Shown: positions 61,364 through 64,000 of the stretch, in pieces
Numbering within the stretch: position 1 is the stretch's first letter
Layout of the letters: every line of letters starts with the position of its first letter
Assembly: GCA_021817415.1 (NCBI GenBank)
Contig: JAKAUZ010000030.1
Span: 97,475 to 161,474 of the forward strand
DNA from: Thermoplasmata archaeon
GTDB taxonomy: Archaea; Thermoplasmatota; Thermoplasmata; Thermoplasmatales; GCA-001856825
Length of the DNA: 64,000 nt
Direction of reading: 5' to 3'
Position numbers and translations under genes: made by a program
The notes under the pieces: model-generated
What the model was told of the DNA's origin: nothing
The model's database searches: none
What the model saw: only the letters and a program-made list of their open reading frames with translations

Positions 61364-62110
61364 TCAAATAAGGGACAATAACTTTTTGATTAGTGCTTTG
61401 CTTTCCTTATGGGAAATACGGTCAAAAGTTGAATTGTCCTCTATAATTCCACTCTCCAGGAAGTCGCGCAAGAAATCAAATCCGGATATGATTGAAGACA
61501 ACCAATCAAATCTGGCAAACTGAAATGCATCACTCTGAAGTAACGCAATGATATCACCACAATCCTTGGTGAATTTGTCACTTAAGTGGTCCTTGTCCGG
61601 TGTAGTTTCAAGCGATAGGTCATAGTGTCTGTCCCATGCCGCTTTTAATTTTAGCAGGAGGAGCATTGAGATCTCTGGGACTAAGACTTGAAACTCAGAC
61701 TCAAAGGAATATGAAATATTCTTGGGAACAGTCCCGTATTCTATTTCCATCAAATTTAGCAATTTTCCCGTTCCGTGGAATTGATCTTTCCTTGGCAGAA
61801 AGTCAAGATAAATATCTCCGGAATCCAAACGCTTTAAGTATAGTGTGTTTCCTGCAGAATCTCTTTCTCTGATGTAATCCCGGGTCGAGTACAGGTGCCT
61901 CTTTAATGCGTCTTTGAAACGACTAGTTGCAATCAAATCGATATCGAGTGAATATTTCCAAGGATTAAACGAGTGGACTGCCCAGCCTCCTATGAGAATG
62001 ATGCCGCCTTGCCTGTAATTTCTGTTAGCAATGCTCCAGTCGAAAATGTACCTGAGCTCTTCGAACGAGCCCCTGGCCAGAGTGGTCTCTCCACCTTCTT
62101 CATTTACCAA
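61364..62110 (-). CDS. AbiEii-like nucleotidyltransferase toxin
   Basis: A 248-aa minimal nucleotidyltransferase-fold protein. IILIGGWAVHSFNPWKYSLDIDLIA carries the GG and the DxD metal motif; GDIYLDFLPRKD supplies a third acidic residue, and LVPEISMLLLLKLKAAWDRHYD the conserved Lys helix of AbiEii/AbiGii-type proteins. Such toxins transfer nucleotides to RNA or protein and stop growth on phage attack. It overlaps the antitoxin gene by 11 bases, the usual AbiE arrangement, and lies between repeat copies D and E. Confidence 0.78.
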   Translation of the reverse strand: MVNEEGGETTLARGSFEELRYIFDWSIANRNYRQGGIILIGGWAVHSFNPWKYSLDIDLIATSRFKDALKRHLYSTRDYIRERDSAGNTLYLKRLDSGDIYLDFLPRKDQFHGTGKLLNLMEIEYGTVPKNISYSFESEFQVLVPEISMLLLLKLKAAWDRHYDLSLETTPDKDHLSDKFTKDCGDIIALLQSDAFQFARFDWLSSIISGFDFLRDFLESGIIEDNSTFDRISHKESKALIKKLLSLI

Positions 62111-62903
62111 GCTTATTCACCAGATCTCTTGCAGCAATCCGTCCATCCATTCCTAATCCTGCAAGATCCAATATGTTCTGGCACACGTCAACAATCCGAA
62201 CGCCTTTAAACATGGTGGAAGATTTCATGATATCTCTATCCGGTAAATACACCTTCAAGCGACATCCGCCAGCCTTCCCCTCGGAAAAGGATCTAATGGC
62301 CCCTCTGTCGGATGGATTTAGGAGGTAGATATATGCAGTATCTTCCCTCATTATTGATGAACCATGTGAAACGGCAGATGAATGGGCAGTGAAAGCATAA
62401 TCAATTCCAAGCCTGTTGAGATTGAGCGCGACTTCATTTATACACTGGGTTGCTGTACTGAAATTAGTGTTTATAGTCTCCACGAGCAGACCCTCAAGAG
62501 CTCTTTCCCACGAAACCACATTGAAAAGCCTGTCCGTGTCTTTAATTCTTAAACCGTAATCCACAGTTATTATTCCAGAGTCTTCTAGTTTATGAATTAT
62601 GTTGTTTGTCCATCCATATGAGACACCGGTTTTTCTAGAAACAGAAAGGATACTGTATGGCTTGTCAGTCAATAAGGAACAGACAATTTTCCACGCCTTA
62701 TCTGAAGTGAGTCTTGACGGGTTTGTTTTTAAGTGGTGGGAGGGGGCATTAAGCTCAGAAGCAGTTGCCCTCGGTGATAAGTACTGATACAACTTTGGAG
62801 GAATAAGCAAAGTCTCTACACCAAGCTTGGTGGCAAGTCCTTGAGTGCTGTACTTCAGTGTTTTTCCAGCACAAACCAATCTAATCTCCTTCTTGCCCAA
62901 CAA
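62100..62903 (-). CDS. AbiEi-like antitoxin/regulator
   Basis: The track gives 267 aa from a TTG, but the frame stays open for 83 more codons upstream (separate feature), so the protein is probably longer. Residues about 60-120 form a winged helix (WKIVCSLLTDKPYSILSVSRKTGVSYGWTNNIIHKLEDSGII). The C-terminal part, AFTAHSSAVSHGSSIMREDTAYIYL and KGVRIVDVCQNILDLAGLGMDGRIAA, fits the AbiEi antitoxin domain (PF09952 type). It should repress its promoter and counteract the nucleotidyltransferase toxin encoded next. Confidence 0.72.
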   Translation of the reverse strand: MLGKKEIRLVCAGKTLKYSTQGLATKLGVETLLIPPKLYQYLSPRATASELNAPSHHLKTNPSRLTSDKAWKIVCSLLTDKPYSILSVSRKTGVSYGWTNNIIHKLEDSGIITVDYGLRIKDTDRLFNVVSWERALEGLLVETINTNFSTATQCINEVALNLNRLGIDYAFTAHSSAVSHGSSIMREDTAYIYLLNPSDRGAIRSFSEGKAGGCRLKVYLPDRDIMKSSTMFKGVRIVDVCQNILDLAGLGMDGRIAARDLVNKLGK

Positions 62904-63152
62904 TTGTTTATTTATTAAGTGCGAAATGGCATATATTCTATATATTGTGTCTTCATTTATTCTAGGCTTGATTTCAACGAAAGTCAGTATGTCTCTGGAC
63001 TCAATTGCTAAATCTATCAGTAATTCCCTTTCCCCAAGAGATATTGGGTAAGAGTGAATTATTTTTGCACCCTGTGAAATCCGGAGTTTCTCAAGTATAA
63101 ACTGATAAACTGGCTTTAGATCCTCATTCGTGTATCTGTATTTAGTGATACT
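62904..63152 (-). other. Startless in-frame N-terminal extension with PD-(D/E)XK-like motif
   Basis: Upstream of the TTG the antitoxin frame continues open for 83 codons to a TAA at 63153-63155, with no ATG, GTG or TTG in it. The peptide is clearly protein-like: YRYTNEDLKPVYQFILEKL, then LLIDLAIESRDILTFVEIK. A buried strand with Asp followed by a strand ending in ExK is the core of the PD-(D/E)XK nuclease fold. Either translation starts at a non-standard codon, or a start was lost by mutation. Confidence 0.55.
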
Positions 63153-63214
63153 TTATTAATGTATCGCTGATAACTATCAGTAAACAGAGATATTTTAAAT
63201 ACATATCAGTGATA
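63144..63214. promoter_or_regulatory. Putative AbiE operator/promoter with TATCNNTGATA sites
   Basis: Contains TATCGCTGATA (63162-63172), the palindrome CTGATAACTATCAG (63167-63180), TATCAGTGATA (63204-63214) and a half-site AGTGATA (63144-63150). Between the sites the minus strand has a TATA-like TATTTAAAATA. Repeated inverted sites around a promoter fit autoregulation by the AbiEi-type winged-helix protein. Confidence 0.45.
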
Positions 63215-63236
63215 AAAATTCGAAGAATAAAAACTA

Positions 63237-63276
63237 GTGGACCGGTCAGGATTTGATTAAAACTTTAATGGAATAC
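63237..63276 (+). repeat. Dispersed direct repeat, copy E
   Basis: Reads GTGGACCGGTCAGGATTTGATT followed by AAAACTTTAATGGAATAC. It aligns with copy A over about 38 bases with few changes and one or two gaps. It lies just upstream of the AbiE-type promoter. Confidence 0.5.
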
Positions 63277-63335
63277 CGTGGACAACAGATCGTCAACACG
63301 TTAAATATTAATGGAAAACAAGTTCTTCCATGCCG

Positions 63336-64000
63336 TCAGGTTCTGTCTGCCAGTATTAAATCCAGGTAAACGTCAGGCAAGAAGACGTGCACATTTCCGC
63401 GACGATGATCTACGGTAAGGGTGTGTGCGTCAGGACTGGTTTGTATTTTCTCCACGAACTGGAGAGTGTTTGTGTCAAAGACATCTATCACTCCAGGATT
63501 CCCCACCGCAACGTAAAGCCGATCCAAATTCCGGTTCAGCCAAATTACATCCGGTGGTCCTGACAGAGGCCCGAGAACTTCTATTGCATCTGTTCCCAAG
63601 TCAAGACCGATTAAGATGCCCTCATCACAGGCGCAATATAGTGTGCCGTTCTTCTTATTCTGTTCCAGCCCGTGTGGTCCCCTAGCCGGGATGCTAAACG
63701 TTCTGGAAACCCTAGAAAGATTATCGGCCCTAACAGAGACTATTGAAGGCGGATCAGCAACGTTCACGTAGAATGAGTCCGTATCTGCATTATAGAGTGC
63801 CCATCGAGTTCTTCCCGGAAGTTCGATCTTTCCCATCACTTTCCCGCTGCTGGTGTCGATGAAGGTCAGAGAGGGTGGGGCATTGCTCTTTTCTGTATTG
63901 CCAACACCTGCAACCATGAGGATGTTTCTTCCTTCATCAAATGCCATGCCGTTTGGCCTGACCCCAGTAGGGACGCGAAATTTCTCTGTGGCTTTTTTTC
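63336..64000 (-). CDS. YVTN-type beta-propeller protein (5' end outside window)
   Basis: The frame is open from the stop at 63336 to the right edge; the track start (63947) is internal, because codons before it encode FRVPTGVRPNG, a typical blade end. Repeating units of about 40 residues, such as PTGVRPNGMAFDEGRNILMVAG, GPHGLEQNKKNGTLYCA and SPDAHTLTVDHRRGNVHVF, are YVTN/NHL-like propeller blades. Such proteins are usually surface or periplasm-facing binding scaffolds; the missing N-terminus may carry a signal peptide. Confidence 0.75.
   Translation of the reverse strand, partial: KKATEKFRVPTGVRPNGMAFDEGRNILMVAGVGNTEKSNAPPSLTFIDTSSGKVMGKIELPGRTRWALYNADTDSFYVNVADPPSIVSVRADNLSRVSRTFSIPARGPHGLEQNKKNGTLYCACDEGILIGLDLGTDAIEVLGPLSGPPDVIWLNRNLDRLYVAVGNPGVIDVFDTNTLQFVEKIQTSPDAHTLTVDHRRGNVHVFLPDVYLDLILADRT

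Noticed and set aside
61224-61523. 99-codon plus-strand ORF beside the AbiE module
   Set aside because: Its 3' half is antisense to the nucleotidyltransferase gene and its 5' part reads through repeat copy D; composition is not protein-like overall.

Overview
The window looks like a chromosomal segment of an acidophilic, cell-wall-less euryarchaeon of the order Thermoplasmatales. The evidence is a class II HMG-CoA reductase for archaeal lipids, a cytochrome bd-type oxidase built from CydA-like subunits, archaeal Tsr3, RlmE, ThpR, Rqc2 and the archaeal HTH family, many MFS carriers, and mostly leaderless-looking genes (TATA-like boxes about 25-35 nt before start codons, few Shine-Dalgarno sites). 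The genus cannot be fixed from sequence reading alone. There are three tRNAs (Ser-GCT, Asn-GTT and a CAT tRNA), no rRNA, no CRISPR array and no intact insertion sequence.

Layout: 0-9.8 kb holds the tail of an EamA transporter, the terminal oxidase pair, glycerol-3-phosphate dehydrogenase, an SDR39U1-type epimerase, an ArsA-type ATPase, a PLD-like membrane protein and a helical ferritin-like protein. 10-20 kb is a carbohydrate island: a SIS-domain sugar isomerase/deaminase, a second ArsA-like ATPase, a six-hairpin glycosidase-like protein, an operon of PIG-L deacetylase plus two GPH sugar carriers, a divergent GH1 beta-glycosidase and a nitrilase-fold protein whose catalytic Cys is Ser. Together these could import and break down amino-sugar or beta-linked oligosaccharides (inference). 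20-32 kb holds IlvE, orphan membrane and secreted proteins, an MFS exporter, a HAD phosphatase, tRNA-Ser with a small gene abutting it, HMG-CoA reductase, Tsr3, and an unusual three-gene operon (threonine-synthase-like PLP enzyme, DUF1611 protein, PP-loop ATPase with a Cys cluster). 32-44 kb is mainly housekeeping (winged helix/small protein pair, ThpR, GcvH, RlmE, TraB-like/HTH pair, PyrE, tRNAs, phosphoesterase, disulfide oxidoreductase, HAD, TusA-like protein, DapA/KDG aldolase family). It ends with a striking fusion of a tandem ECF-type ABC ATPase and a purine phosphoribosyltransferase.

44-54 kb holds three MFS carriers, Rqc2/NFACT with an MBL hydrolase, an orphan 249-aa protein and a compact mercury locus (HMA protein, MerA, divergent HxlR-type regulator). 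54-64 kb is accessory DNA: a decayed zinc-ribbon gene, a RelBE-type toxin-antitoxin pair, a GNAT enzyme, a heterodimeric ABC exporter, an AbiE-type nucleotidyltransferase/antitoxin pair and a YVTN beta-propeller protein cut by the window edge. A degenerate repeat of about 40 bp, always in the same orientation, flanks both toxin-antitoxin modules. The reading frame of the AbiEi-like antitoxin continues 83 codons upstream of any ATG/GTG/TTG and encodes a PD-(D/E)XK-like motif; this is the observation I would follow up first.
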